From contig NZ_AP026968.1 of NCBI RefSeq assembly GCF_037076355.1, forward strand, positions 264,501-328,500: a DNA stretch of 64,000 nt, in the 5' to 3' direction. This stretch comes from Streptococcus parapneumoniae (GTDB lineage: Bacteria; Bacillota; Bacilli; Lactobacillales; Streptococcaceae). The notes below the pieces were generated by a model that was not told where the DNA came from, did no database searches, and saw only the letters and a program-made list of their open reading frames with translations. Below, in pieces: positions 1 to 8,852 of the stretch; within the stretch, counting starts at the first letter, position 1; each line of letters opens with the position of its first letter. Both the position numbers and the translations under genes were made by a program.

Positions 1-27
1 CTCAGATGTGAAAAAGGAGTTTGAAAA

Positions 28-222
28 ATGAAAAAAGCGTTTCTCTATCTTTTTATTGGACTATCACTAGTGGTATGGTTGGTAGAAATGTTTACAGGTT
101 GGTTTGATCAAGCCTTCCTTCACCAATTCATCCGTGGTGCCTGGGGACTAGGATTTATGATTTTTATCGTCTTTCCTATGGGAAAGGAGTGGCTGAAAGG
201 AGAATATCATGAACATGATTAA
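28..222 (+). CDS. small two-helix membrane protein
   Basis: A 64-residue hydrophobic protein. Residues about 4-22 and 34-52 look like two membrane helices, and the tail ends in a charged KGEYHEHD. An AAGGAG ribosome site lies 9 nt before the ATG. The stop lies 13 nt inside the following ABC ATPase gene, so the two are probably translationally coupled. No family is recognised. Its place at the head of an ABC exporter and two-component operon suggests an accessory membrane subunit or regulator of that exporter, which is inference. The operon promoter lies outside the window. Confidence 0.6.
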   Translation: MKKAFLYLFIGLSLVVWLVEMFTGWFDQAFLHQFIRGAWGLGFMIFIVFPMGKEWLKGEYHEHD

Positions 223-1093
223 GGTAGAAAGTCTAAATAAAAACATCAAGGGCAAGGCTATTTTGAAGGATATTTCTTTTGAGGTAGCTGAAGGTGAATG
301 CGTCGCCTTGATTGGGCCCAATGGAGCTGGGAAGACAACACTCTTAGATTGTTTGCTTGGAGATAAACTAGTCACAAGCGGTCAAGTATCTATTCAAGGT
401 TTACCAGTGACGAGTTCTAAGTTAGCCTATACTAGGGCTTACCTCCCTCAAGAAAATGTAATCGTTCAGAAATTAAAAGTTAAAGAGTTGATTGCTTTCT
501 TTCAACGTATCTATCCAAATCCCTTAAACAACCAGGAAATCGATCAACTATTACAGTTTGACCAGCAACAAAAAGAGCAATTCGCAGAAAAATTATCAGG
601 TGGACAAAAGCGTCTTTTCTCTTTTGTCTTGACCTTAATTGGGCGACCAAAGCTTGTCTTTTTAGATGAACCAACTGCTGCTATGGATACCTCTACTCGT
701 CAACGTTTTTGGGAAATTGTTCAGGAGCTAAAAGCGCAGGGAGTCACCATTCTCTATTCGTCCCATTATATTGAGGAAGTGGAACACACCGCAGACCGCA
801 TTTTGCTCTTAAATAAGGGAGAGTTGATTCGCGATACGACACCACTAGCCATGCGTAGCGAGGAAATAGAAAAGCACTTTATCCTTCCTATATCTTATAA
901 GGAAGTCGTTGAGAAGTCAGTCTTGGTTGAAAGGTGGGTACAAAAACAAGATGCTCTGCAAGTTGTCACACGAGAGGCAAATGCTTTCTGGGAACTATTA
1001 GTCCGAGCAGGATGTAGGATTCAAGAAATTGAAGTCAATAATCGTAGCTTGCTGGATACAATCTTTGAAGAAACACAAAAGGGAGATGACTAA
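209..1093 (+). CDS. ABC transporter ATP-binding protein
   Basis: A 294-residue ABC ATPase. It has a Walker A motif GPNGAGKTT near residue 37, the signature LSGGQKR near residue 130, Walker B LVFLDEPTAAMD, and a switch histidine in YSSHYIEE. The last ~85 residues form an extra C-terminal domain, as in drug and antibiotic ABC exporters. It should energise the permease encoded immediately downstream (1 nt gap). The start at 209 has AAAGGAG upstream inside the preceding small gene. With the permease and a LiaS/DesK-like kinase next to it, this resembles a cell-envelope stress or antimicrobial-peptide export operon; the pneumococcal counterpart precedes TCS11. The substrate cannot be read from sequence. 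Confidence 0.9.
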   Translation: MNMIKVESLNKNIKGKAILKDISFEVAEGECVALIGPNGAGKTTLLDCLLGDKLVTSGQVSIQGLPVTSSKLAYTRAYLPQENVIVQKLKVKELIAFFQRIYPNPLNNQEIDQLLQFDQQQKEQFAEKLSGGQKRLFSFVLTLIGRPKLVFLDEPTAAMDTSTRQRFWEIVQELKAQGVTILYSSHYIEEVEHTADRILLLNKGELIRDTTPLAMRSEEIEKHFILPISYKEVVEKSVLVERWVQKQDALQVVTREANAFWELLVRAGCRIQEIEVNNRSLLDTIFEETQKGDD

Positions 1094-1094
1094 G

Positions 1095-1832
1095 ATGAAA
1101 CAATGGATCGCACTAAACAAGATAGAATTTCTATTGACCAAACGACAATTAGTCTATTATCTATTATCCGTAGGGATGCCGACAGCCTTCTATCTATTCT
1201 TTTCAGGCATGTACCAGGACACACCAGGTGGACCGGCTAATTTTATGCGCGACTACCTCATCTCCATGACTGCCTTTTCCATGATGTCGACCGCTATCTT
1301 TTCATTCCCAGCTGTCTTACATACCGATAAGATGAACAACTGGCAGAAAACATTGCGTCATAGCCCTGTAAATATGGTAGAATATTATCTATCAAAGATA
1401 ACAAGTATGCTGGTTGATTATTTGGTTTCAATTTTGGTTGTTTTTACAGTTGGGCATTTTGTAAGAGGTGTGGATATGCCTTTAGCAAGTTGGGTTGGTG
1501 CTGCGATTTTGCTTATTTTGGGAAGTATTGCTTTTGTAGCGCTTGGCTTGACCTTGACGCTCTTACCGACTAGTCAGCTGATGTCTGTTGTGGGCAATCT
1601 TCTTTATCTAGGGTCGGCTGTTTTAGGTGGGCTCTGGATGCCTATCTCTTTATTTCCAGACTGGATGCAAGCAGTCGGTAAGTGTCTCCCGACCTATCAG
1701 TTGATGGAGTTGCTCAAGACCTTTTTAAACGAGGGTGGTATCAATCTATCAGCCACAGTTTATTTACTTGTTTTTTCAGCAGTTTTATTTGGTTTGACCA
1801 TTTACCTTCAAGGTCATAAGGAGAATGCTTAA
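1095..1832 (+). CDS. ABC transporter permease (ABC-2 type)
   Basis: A 245-residue permease with about six hydrophobic helices in the ABC2_membrane pattern, the membrane partner of the ATPase just upstream. I chose the ATG at 1095, 1 nt after the ATPase stop, because an in-frame ATG at 1029 would start deep inside the ATPase gene and has no ribosome site. AAAGGGAGATGACTAAG upstream of 1095 supplies the Shine-Dalgarno. The stop overlaps the kinase start (TAATG at 1830-1834), so the four genes form one translationally coupled operon. The substrate is unknown. Confidence 0.88.
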   Translation: MKQWIALNKIEFLLTKRQLVYYLLSVGMPTAFYLFFSGMYQDTPGGPANFMRDYLISMTAFSMMSTAIFSFPAVLHTDKMNNWQKTLRHSPVNMVEYYLSKITSMLVDYLVSILVVFTVGHFVRGVDMPLASWVGAAILLILGSIAFVALGLTLTLLPTSQLMSVVGNLLYLGSAVLGGLWMPISLFPDWMQAVGKCLPTYQLMELLKTFLNEGGINLSATVYLLVFSAVLFGLTIYLQGHKENA

Positions 1833-2929
1833 TGCTTGAAAGACTGAAAAGCATACATTATATGTTTTGGGCCAGTTTAATTTTTATGATTTTCCCCATC
1901 CTACCTGTAGTGACTGGATGGCTTTCTGCCTGGCATTTATTGATTGATATTCTATTTGTAGTGGCATATTTGGGTGTTTTAATAACTAAGAACCAGCGCA
2001 TATCATGGCTTTTCTGGGGGATCATGCTGGTCTATGTAGCTGGGAATACCGCCTTTGTTGCTGTGAATTATATCTGGTTTTTCTTTTTCCTTTCCAATCT
2101 CTTAATTTATCATTTTGGCGTACGTAGTTTAAAGTCTTTACATGTATGGACATTTCTCCTTGCTCAAGTCCTTGTTGTGGGGCAACTTTTGATTTTTCAG
2201 AGAATCGAAGTTGAGTTTCTAGTCTATCTGCTTGTAATTCTTGCTTTTGTTGATTTGATGACTTTGGGCTCGGTTCGGATTCGACTTGTCGAGGATTTGA
2301 AAGAAGCTCAGGTCAAGCAAAATATCCAGATAAATCTATTGCTAGCAGAAAATGAGCGCAATCGTATCGGTCAAGATTTGCATGATAGTCTGGGACATAC
2401 CTTTGCTATGCTGAGTGTCAAGACAGATTTAGCCTTGCAGTTATTTCAGATGGAGGCTTATCCACAGGTGGAAAAGGAATTAAGAGAAATACAGCAAATT
2501 AGCAAAGAATCAATGCGTGAAGTGCGAACCATTGTGGAAAATCTGAAATCACGGACTTTAACATTAGAACTTGAAACTGTCAAAAAGATGCTGGAAATTG
2601 CTGGGATTGAGGTGGAAATAGCTAATCAACTAGATACAGCTAGCTTAACTCAGGAATTGGAGTCAACGGCTTCCATGATTTTGCTTGAATTAGTGACCAA
2701 TATCATCAAACATGCTAAAGCGTCTAAAGTCTACTTGAAATTAGAACGGACAGAGAAGGAATTGCTCCTGACGGTCAGAGATGACGGGAAAGGTTTTGCA
2801 ACTGTAACAGAAAATGAGCCCCATACGGTTCGAGATCGTGTTATTCCATTTTCGGGAGAGGTAAAGGTGATTAGTCAGAAACAACCGACAGAAGTTCAGG
2901 TTCGACTACCTTATAAGGAGAGAAAGTAG
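1832..2929 (+). CDS. sensor histidine kinase (NarL/DesK class, TCS11-like)
   Basis: A 365-residue kinase. Residues 1-150 carry about five membrane helices with almost no extracellular domain, as in intramembrane-sensing kinases. The HisKA_3 dimerisation box has QDLHDSLGHT with the phospho-acceptor His at residue 184. A HATPase_c domain follows with LVTNIIKHA and DDGKGF. The partner response regulator starts at the base after its stop. Pneumococcal TCS11 (hk11/rr11) has this architecture and lies beside the same ABC genes. Its signal is unknown; coupling to an exporter suggests sensing of the substrate or of envelope stress. Confidence 0.88.
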   Translation: MLERLKSIHYMFWASLIFMIFPILPVVTGWLSAWHLLIDILFVVAYLGVLITKNQRISWLFWGIMLVYVAGNTAFVAVNYIWFFFFLSNLLIYHFGVRSLKSLHVWTFLLAQVLVVGQLLIFQRIEVEFLVYLLVILAFVDLMTLGSVRIRLVEDLKEAQVKQNIQINLLLAENERNRIGQDLHDSLGHTFAMLSVKTDLALQLFQMEAYPQVEKELREIQQISKESMREVRTIVENLKSRTLTLELETVKKMLEIAGIEVEIANQLDTASLTQELESTASMILLELVTNIIKHAKASKVYLKLERTEKELLLTVRDDGKGFATVTENEPHTVRDRVIPFSGEVKVISQKQPTEVQVRLPYKERK

Positions 2930-3529
<600 letters not shown>

Positions 3530-3596
3530 TACTATCATATCTCGAAAACCATTATGTGCTAAAATTGATGGGATTCAATGAAATAATTTGTAACTT

Positions 3597-3623
3597 GAGG
3601 AGGCTTAGTTTCCTCCTTTTTGT
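3597..3623 (+). terminator. intrinsic terminator after the two-component operon
   Basis: AGGAGG and TCCTCC form a stem around a CTTAGTT loop, followed by TTTTTGTTT. It ends the ABC/two-component operon and insulates ccpA. Confidence 0.85.
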
Positions 3624-3690
3624 TTACTCTAAGGTGTAGCAAGGAGCTAAACCTAGGCTTTCTATGAAATTTTTTCAATCAATCTTCAAA

Positions 3691-3758
3691 AAACACTTGA
3701 AAGTGTTTACAATTAGTGATAGAATGGAATAAGTAGAAACATGAAAACGAAATTTTCA
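3691..3758 (+). promoter_or_regulatory. ccpA promoter with cre-like element
   Basis: The -35 TTGAAA (3697-3702) and -10 TAGAAT (3720-3725) are 17 bp apart. The -35 lies inside an inverted repeat AAACACT-TGAA-AGTGTTT (3691-3708). The stretch TTGAAAGTGTTTACA fits the CcpA operator pattern WTGNAANCGNWNNCW except for one base. A second palindrome, TGAAAA-CGAAA-TTTTCA (3742-3758), lies just after the predicted transcription start. CcpA autoregulation is plausible. The leader (about 3732-3846) also contains the hairpin GTAGAG...CTCTAC. Apart from this and the terminator upstream, nothing else is seen between 3530 and 3846. Confidence 0.6.
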
Positions 3759-3846
3759 CATCTTCACTTTTGTAAGTAGATGTAGAGCTTCAATCGGTGC
3801 CTCTACTTGTAAAAGAATGTGTGGGATAGAAAGGGCAGGAAAAGGA

Positions 3847-4857
3847 ATGAATGCAGATGATACAGTAACCATTTATGATGTCGCTCGTGAAGCAGGTGTT
3901 TCCATGGCGACGGTCAGCCGTGTGGTCAATGGCAATAAAAATGTAAAAGAGAATACCCGTAAAAAAGTGCTAGAGGTAATTGATCGTTTGGATTATCGTC
4001 CAAATGCAGTTGCGCGTGGTCTTGCAAGTAAAAAGACAACTACTGTTGGTGTCGTGATTCCAAATATTACCAATGGTTATTTTTCGAGTTTGGCCAAGGG
4101 GATTGATGATATTGCAGAAATGTACAAGTACAATATTGTCCTAGCTAATAGCGATGAAGATAACGAGAAAGAAGTTTCTGTTGTCAATACCCTCTTTTCA
4201 AAGCAGGTAGATGGCATTATCTTTATGGGTTATCACTTGACAGATAAAATTCGCTCAGAATTTTCGCGTTCACGTACTCCGATTGTTCTCGCAGGAACTG
4301 TCGATGTTGAGCACCAGTTGCCAAGTGTCAACATTGACTATAAGCAAGCAACGATTGATGCAGTGAGTTACCTTGTTAAAGAAAATGAACGTATTGCTTT
4401 TGTTAGCGGTCCGCTAGTGGATGACATCAATGGTAAGGTTCGTTTAGTTGGCTACAAGGAAGCCTTGAAGAAAGCAGGAATCGCTTATAGTGAAGGTTTG
4501 GTATTTGAATCTAAGTATAGCTATGATGATGGTTACGCCTTGGCAGAGCGTTTGATTTCATCAAATGCAACTGCAGCAGTTGTGACAGGTGATGAGTTGG
4601 CAGCAGGAGTCTTGAACGGTTTGGCTGATAAGGGTGTTTCTGTGCCAGAAGATTTTGAAATTATTACTAGTGATGATTCACAAATCTCACGCTTTACCCG
4701 TCCAAACTTGACAACGATTGCCCAACCTCTTTATGACCTTGGTGCCATTAGTATGCGTATGTTGACCAAGATTATGCACAAGGAAGAGTTGGAAGAACGT
4801 GAAGTTCTCTTACCTCATGGTTTGACAGAACGTCGTTCAACACGAAAACGGAAATAG
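3847..4857 (+). CDS. ccpA: catabolite control protein A
   Basis: A 336-residue LacI-family regulator. The N-terminal helix-turn-helix (TIYDVAREAGVSMATVSRVV, residues 6-25) and hinge helix (YRPNAVARGLASK) precede a periplasmic-binding-protein-like effector and HPr-Ser-P binding domain. CcpA with phosphorylated HPr binds cre sites to mediate carbon catabolite control. I chose the ATG at 3847 with the GGAAAAGGA site; the longer frame from 3817 lacks a ribosome site. It is monocistronic between two terminators. A likely target in this window is the pflA promoter near 31660. Confidence 0.97.
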   Translation: MNADDTVTIYDVAREAGVSMATVSRVVNGNKNVKENTRKKVLEVIDRLDYRPNAVARGLASKKTTTVGVVIPNITNGYFSSLAKGIDDIAEMYKYNIVLANSDEDNEKEVSVVNTLFSKQVDGIIFMGYHLTDKIRSEFSRSRTPIVLAGTVDVEHQLPSVNIDYKQATIDAVSYLVKENERIAFVSGPLVDDINGKVRLVGYKEALKKAGIAYSEGLVFESKYSYDDGYALAERLISSNATAAVVTGDELAAGVLNGLADKGVSVPEDFEIITSDDSQISRFTRPNLTTIAQPLYDLGAISMRMLTKIMHKEELEEREVLLPHGLTERRSTRKRK

Positions 4858-4860
4858 AAA

Positions 4861-4893
4861 AAATCAGGGAATCGTGAAGATTTCCTGATTTTG
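4861..4893 (+). terminator. intrinsic terminator after ccpA
   Basis: AAATCAGGGAATC and GATTTCCTGATTTT form a stem around a short loop, followed by TTTTGTG. Confidence 0.75.
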
Positions 4894-4916
4894 TGCTCTT
4901 AAACAAGAGATGTTGA

Positions 4917-5153
4917 CTCAATGAATACCACAGAGCGGACTAGGAGGCTTGTTGAAGGCTACGCAACACACCGTTTTGAGGTTGCAGATAGAACTGACGA
5001 AGTCAGCTCAAGGCACTGCTTTGAGGTTGTAGATAGAACTGACGAAGTCAGCTCAAAACATGTTTTTGAGGTTGCAGATAGAATTGACGAAGTCAGTAGC
5101 CATACATACGGCAAGGCGACGCTGACGTGGTTTGAAGAGATTTTCGAAGAGAC
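4917..5153 (-). repeat. BOX element (boxC-B-B-B-A as read on +)
   Basis: The boxC-like end (ACTCAATGAATACC) is divergent. It is followed by three boxB units of about 45 bp, each with ACTGACGAAGTCAG, and by a boxA end containing CGGCAAGGCGACGCTGACGT and GATTTTCGAAGAG. It lies between the convergent ends of ccpA and the asparaginase gene. The 78-codon frame it contains is a by-product of the repeat, not a gene. Confidence 0.9.
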
Positions 5154-6116
5154 TTAGCCTTCCATATAGTCTTTCAAAGCCTGTCCTTTTAGTCCGGCAT
5201 TGAGGGCAATGAGGAGTTTCAAGCGGGCTTTTTGGGCGTTAAGTTCTTTAACAAAGAAAACGCCTGATTTTTGCAACTGCACGCCCCCACCTTGGTAGGC
5301 ATAAACAGGCTCAGCGATACCGTTAAAGCATCGTGAAACCAGGGCGACTGGGATTCCTTTTTGCAGAAGGCTTTCTAATTTTTGAGCCGTTTCTTTGGGA
5401 ATATTACCAGCTCCGAAGGCTTGGATAATCAAACCGTCCAATTGTTTCAAATCCAGCATATCAATCAGCTCATCTGTCATACCAGCATAAGCAGAGATGA
5501 TAGGGACTAAGCCTTGTATGTGATCAAGGTCAAAGCGGACACGAGGCTCAGCTGTTTTAAAGTAGAGGATTTCGTGTTTCATGATCAGACCAAGTGGTCC
5601 GTGTGTTGGAGTCTGGAAGGTGTTGACGTTGGTTGTATGCGTTTTGGTAACATACTTGGCAGCGTGGATTTCATCGTTCATAACGACCAAAACTCCTTTA
5701 TCAGCAGCCCTGTCATCGCTAGCCACCCTTAAAGCACTCAGATAATTATAAACACCATCACTGCCGAGTTCATTGGAGCTGCGCATTGCCCCTGTTAGAA
5801 CGATAGGCATATGGGGAACTTCCATGGTATCAAGGAAATAGGCTGTTTCCTCTAAAGTATCGGTTCCGTGTGTGATCACCACTCCATCGTAGTTATCTGC
5901 TTCCTCTTTAATTTTCTGGTAGAGAGCCAGCATATGCTTGGGTTTGATATGGGGGCTTGGCAGGTTAAAAAAGTCTAAGGCGTGGACTTGGATTCCTTCA
6001 AGTGGGTTGGACACATGATTCATGGGATTATCTGAACTCGTCACAACAGCGCCAGAAGCATCGGCCTGCATGGAAATAGTCCCACCTGTATGTAAAACAA
6101 GGATTTTCTTAGGCAT
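5154..6116 (-). CDS. ansA: L-asparaginase (type I, cytoplasmic)
   Basis: A 320-residue asparaginase/glutaminase that hydrolyses L-asparagine to aspartate and ammonia. The N-terminal HTGGTISMQ carries the nucleophile Thr (residue 13). The second active-site motif HGTDTLEETAYFL is near residue 80. There is no signal peptide, so it is cytoplasmic. It is transcribed alone on the minus strand, divergent from the HAD gene. The minus-strand TACAAT (6151-6156) overlaps the opposite promoter. Its stop directly abuts the BOX element. Confidence 0.93.
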   Translation of the reverse strand: MPKKILVLHTGGTISMQADASGAVVTSSDNPMNHVSNPLEGIQVHALDFFNLPSPHIKPKHMLALYQKIKEEADNYDGVVITHGTDTLEETAYFLDTMEVPHMPIVLTGAMRSSNELGSDGVYNYLSALRVASDDRAADKGVLVVMNDEIHAAKYVTKTHTTNVNTFQTPTHGPLGLIMKHEILYFKTAEPRVRFDLDHIQGLVPIISAYAGMTDELIDMLDLKQLDGLIIQAFGAGNIPKETAQKLESLLQKGIPVALVSRCFNGIAEPVYAYQGGGVQLQKSGVFFVKELNAQKARLKLLIALNAGLKGQALKDYMEG

Positions 6117-6143
6117 GATTTACTCACTCTTTCTGAAATGTGG

Positions 6144-6156
6144 TATAATCATTGTA
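6144..6156. promoter_or_regulatory. overlapping divergent -10 elements (ansA / HAD gene)
   Basis: On the plus strand, TATAAT at 6144-6149 faces the HAD gene. On the minus strand, TACAAT (plus bases ATTGTA, 6151-6156) faces ansA. The two predicted transcription starts fall within the opposite -10 element, so only one polymerase could occupy the site at a time. Neither has a good -35 match. Confidence 0.5.
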
Positions 6157-6181
6157 TCACAAAAGGGGAGATTGGGATAGG

Positions 6182-7573
6182 ATGGAAGTCAAAGCGGTTT
6201 TTTTTGATATCGACGGAACCTTGGTCAACGATCGCAAGAGTGTTTTGAAATCCACTAAGGACGCGATTAAAATCGTCAAAGAACAAGGGGTGCTTGTCGG
6301 TGTAGCGACAGGACGAGGACCTTTTTTTGTTAAGGAATTGATGGACGATTTGGACCTGGACTTTGCGGTAACCTACAATGGCCAGTATATCTTTACTAAA
6401 GACAGAGTCTTGTTCACGAGCCCAATTTCCAAGTTACATTTGCGCCATCTTATTACGTATGCTAAAAAAGAGGGCAAGGAGATTGCCCTAGGGACCAAGG
6501 ATGCCATGCTGGGTTCCAAAATCATGTCCTTTGGTCTGGGTTCTTTTTCCCAACGAATCAGTCGCTTCGTTCCCTCTGTTTTAACTCGGACAGTGAGTCA
6601 GTCTTTTAATCGCATGGTCAGCAAGGTTGTTCCCCAAAAGGAAGAAGACCTGCTTCATCTGATGAATCAGCCTATCTACCAAGTTTTGATGCTGATGACG
6701 CCAGAAGAATCTGAGAAGGCGGCAGCTGATTTTGAAGACTTGAAATTGACACGTAGCAATCCTTTTGCTGCAGATGTCATCAATCAGGGAAATTCTAAAT
6801 TAGAAGGCATTCGCCGAGTCGGGAAAGAATATGGCTTTGACCTCAACCAAGTCATGGCCTTTGGTGACTCAGATAATGACCTTGAAATGCTGGCTGGTGT
6901 CGGTATGTCGGTCGCTATGGGAAATGGTAGTAGCAGTGTCAAGGAAGTTGCCAAGCACATTACCACTAGCAATCAACAAGATGGGATCCACAAGGCCTTG
7001 GAACATTTTGGTGTTTTGTCTTCAGAAAAAGTCTTTGTCAGCCGTGACTATCATTTCAATAAGGTCAAGACCTTCCACCACATGATGGATGAACGGACCC
7101 AAGAAGAACCTCGAGCTTGGGATTTAGAAGGTGCAACCCACAGGGCTGGTTTTAAAATAGAAGAATTGGTGGAGTTTGTTCGAGCTGCCAGCCCTTCTGA
7201 AGAGGACTTTGGTCAAGCTCTATCGCAACTTCATCAAGCTCTTGATAAGGCGGCAGATAAGGTAGCCAAGAAGACGCCTGCCCAGCAAGATTTGATAGGG
7301 CAGGTGGATGCCTTGATTGACACACTTTACTTCACCTATGGCAGTTTTGTCTTGATGGGAGTGGACCCAGAACGTATTTTTGATATTGTTCATCAGGCCA
7401 ATATGGGGAAAATTTTCCCAGATGGCAAGGCTCATTTTGATCCAGTGACCCACAAAATCTTAAAACCAGATGATTGGGAAGAAAAATATGCTCCAGAACC
7501 TGCTATTAAAAAGGAACTGCAGCGCCAGCTAAAGGCTTATGAACGCCATAAAGAGAGAAATAATACTCAATGA
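6182..7573 (+). CDS. HAD-family (Cof-type) phosphatase fused to a pyrophosphohydrolase-like domain
   Basis: A 463-residue two-domain protein. Residues 1 to about 285 are a Cof-type HAD phosphatase: motif I FFDIDGTLV with Asp9 and Asp11, and the late GDSDNDLEML acid motif. Residues about 295-455 are helical and match the phosphoribosyl-ATP-pyrophosphohydrolase/MazG-like pattern (VDALIDTLYFTYGS, then FDIVHQANMGK, then KILKPDDW). Such domains hydrolyse nucleotide-type pyrophosphates, so the fusion could be a house-cleaning enzyme; the substrate is not known. The start at 6182 follows GGGATAGG; the frame from 6152 has no ribosome site. Its final codons and stop come from the inserted BOX element. 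Confidence 0.85.
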   Translation: MEVKAVFFDIDGTLVNDRKSVLKSTKDAIKIVKEQGVLVGVATGRGPFFVKELMDDLDLDFAVTYNGQYIFTKDRVLFTSPISKLHLRHLITYAKKEGKEIALGTKDAMLGSKIMSFGLGSFSQRISRFVPSVLTRTVSQSFNRMVSKVVPQKEEDLLHLMNQPIYQVLMLMTPEESEKAAADFEDLKLTRSNPFAADVINQGNSKLEGIRRVGKEYGFDLNQVMAFGDSDNDLEMLAGVGMSVAMGNGSSSVKEVAKHITTSNQQDGIHKALEHFGVLSSEKVFVSRDYHFNKVKTFHHMMDERTQEEPRAWDLEGATHRAGFKIEELVEFVRAASPSEEDFGQALSQLHQALDKAADKVAKKTPAQQDLIGQVDALIDTLYFTYGSFVLMGVDPERIFDIVHQANMGKIFPDGKAHFDPVTHKILKPDDWEEKYAPEPAIKKELQRQLKAYERHKERNNTQ

Positions 7574-7745
7574 AAATCAAAGAGCAAACTAGGAAACTAG
7601 CCGCAGGCTGCTCAAAGCACTGCTTTGAGGTTGTGGATAGAACTGACGAAGTCAGCTCAAAACACTGTTTTGAGGTTGCAGATGAAACTGACGAAGTCAG
7701 TAACATACCTACGGCAAGGCGACGTTGACGTGGTTTGAATAGTAT
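7563..7745 (-). repeat. BOX element (C-B-B-A as read on +)
   Basis: It starts ATACTCAATGAAAATC (boxC), has two boxB units with ACTGACGAAGTCAG, and ends with boxA GGCAAGGCGACGTTGACGTG, then a shortened end (TTTGAATAGTAT). It overlaps the last codons of the HAD gene and supplies the TGA stop at 7571-7573. Confidence 0.92.
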
Positions 7746-7754
7746 AAATAGTAA

Positions 7755-7784
7755 ACAAAAAGGAGCGTTGAGCTCCTTTTCTTC
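7755..7784 (-). terminator. intrinsic terminator of the universal stress gene
   Basis: On the minus strand, AAAGGAGC-TCAAC-GCTCCTTTTTGTTT forms a stem plus U-tract just beyond the stop at 7789. T residues on both sides suggest it may also stop plus-strand transcription from the HAD gene. Confidence 0.8.
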
Positions 7785-7788
7785 GTGA

Positions 7789-8241
7789 TTATAAGGTTTT
7801 TTCTTGTTCTCTCACAACCAGCAAATCGACCTTAGCATGGCGGAGAATGTATTCAGATGAAGAGCCGACCAAGAGGCGTTCAAAGGCGTTGAGACCAGTT
7901 GCGCCAACTAGAATGAGGTCCACTTCCTCAGCATCTGGAATAGTACGTGCTAGTAGGGTCTTTGGATTTCCCATTTCAATGACGATATGAACATCTGCCA
8001 CACCAGCATCTTTAGCACGTTTTTCGTACTCTTTCATCAGACTTTCAGCGTCAACTTGGAGTTGTTCGTAAACTTCAGCATCAAAGGTGGATACGCTTTG
8101 GAGAGCGCGTGTGTCAATGACATGGGCGATGGTGAGTTTAGCGTCGTTTCGTAGAGCAGAATGAACTCCTTTGATAAAAGCCAAGTCCGCTTCCTTAGAA
8201 CCATCGATTGCGACCATAATATTTTGGTAACGTTGTGCCAT
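7789..8241 (-). CDS. universal stress protein (UspA family)
   Basis: A 150-residue single-domain Usp protein. It opens with the strand NIMVAIDGS and has the ATP-binding signature GATGLNAFERLLVGSSSEYI near residues 115-135, characteristic of ATP-binding Usp members. The start at 8241 has a perfect AGGAGG site 7 nt upstream; an in-frame ATG at 8304 lacks one. The gene is transcribed alone. Usp proteins assist survival in stress; no specific partner is evident here. Confidence 0.93.
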   Translation of the reverse strand: MAQRYQNIMVAIDGSKEADLAFIKGVHSALRNDAKLTIAHVIDTRALQSVSTFDAEVYEQLQVDAESLMKEYEKRAKDAGVADVHIVIEMGNPKTLLARTIPDAEEVDLILVGATGLNAFERLLVGSSSEYILRHAKVDLLVVREQEKTL

Positions 8242-8402
8242 AATGAAACCTCCTGAAATTTTCTTACTATCATTGTAAACCTTTTCACTATAGAAGTAAA
8301 GCAAAAAAAGTATTTTTCAAAAGAATGTTAGTGCTTAAAATCTATATAAATATATGATAAAATAAAAGAAAGGATAGCAGGAAAGAAGTGAAGGGAGGGA
8401 GA

Positions 8403-8696
8403 ATGATGAAAAACTCTTTTCAAACATCAAATTTCCTTTATTATGGAATCATTCTAGTTTCAGTCTTGGTAGAAGTTGTCATGATCTGGCAATTAGAGAG
8501 TCTGGTACCGTTTCTTTATCCAGGGTTTATCGGATTTTTAGTCTTTCATGTACTCTACCATCTAATCTTATTCCTGGTTGCAAAACGAAGTGGGCGTTGG
8601 GATTACTTGATGATATGGGGGCTTTTCCTCATGTTCAATCTTCTCTATGACTCCTTTTTAGGCTTACTTTTTCTAGGTTTATCTTTTGGTATGTGA
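8403..8696 (+). CDS. small integral membrane protein, unknown function
   Basis: A 97-residue protein with three to four hydrophobic helices (about residues 10-30, 33-57, 66-90) and few charged residues. I place the start at the ATG at 8403 (ATGATGAAAAAC) because AAGGGAGGGAG lies 5 nt upstream. An upstream GTG at 8388 is in frame but has no ribosome site. No family is recognised. It lies between the usp gene (divergent) and alaT, followed by its own terminator, so it appears to be a single-gene unit. Confidence 0.65.
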   Translation: MMKNSFQTSNFLYYGIILVSVLVEVVMIWQLESLVPFLYPGFIGFLVFHVLYHLILFLVAKRSGRWDYLMIWGLFLMFNLLYDSFLGLLFLGLSFGM

Positions 8697-8736
8697 TATG
8701 TCTTTCGCAAAATACCTGCTATCTCCCCTGTCTTGA

Positions 8737-8763
8737 CCTCGCTTTTAGCGAGGCTTTTCTTCT
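8737..8763 (+). terminator. intrinsic terminator
   Basis: CCTCGC and GCGAGG form a stem around TTTTA, followed by CTTTTCTTCTG. It lies between the small membrane protein gene and the alaT promoter. Confidence 0.8.
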
Positions 8764-8793
8764 GTAGGATTTTAGTAACACATTTCAGCAAAC

Positions 8794-8822
8794 TTGTCGC
8801 ATTGTCTTTCTAGTGGTATAAT
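8794..8822 (+). promoter_or_regulatory. alaT promoter
   Basis: TTGTCG (8794-8799) and TATAAT (8817-8822) are 17 bp apart, 30 nt before the start codon. Confidence 0.7.
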
Positions 8823-8852
8823 GTTACTATCTCGATGAATTGAGGAAACAAG

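Noticed and set aside
4921..5157. 78-codon open frame between ccpA and ansA
   Set aside because: It consists of BOX repeat units; the repeated peptide motif is a by-product of boxB repetition.
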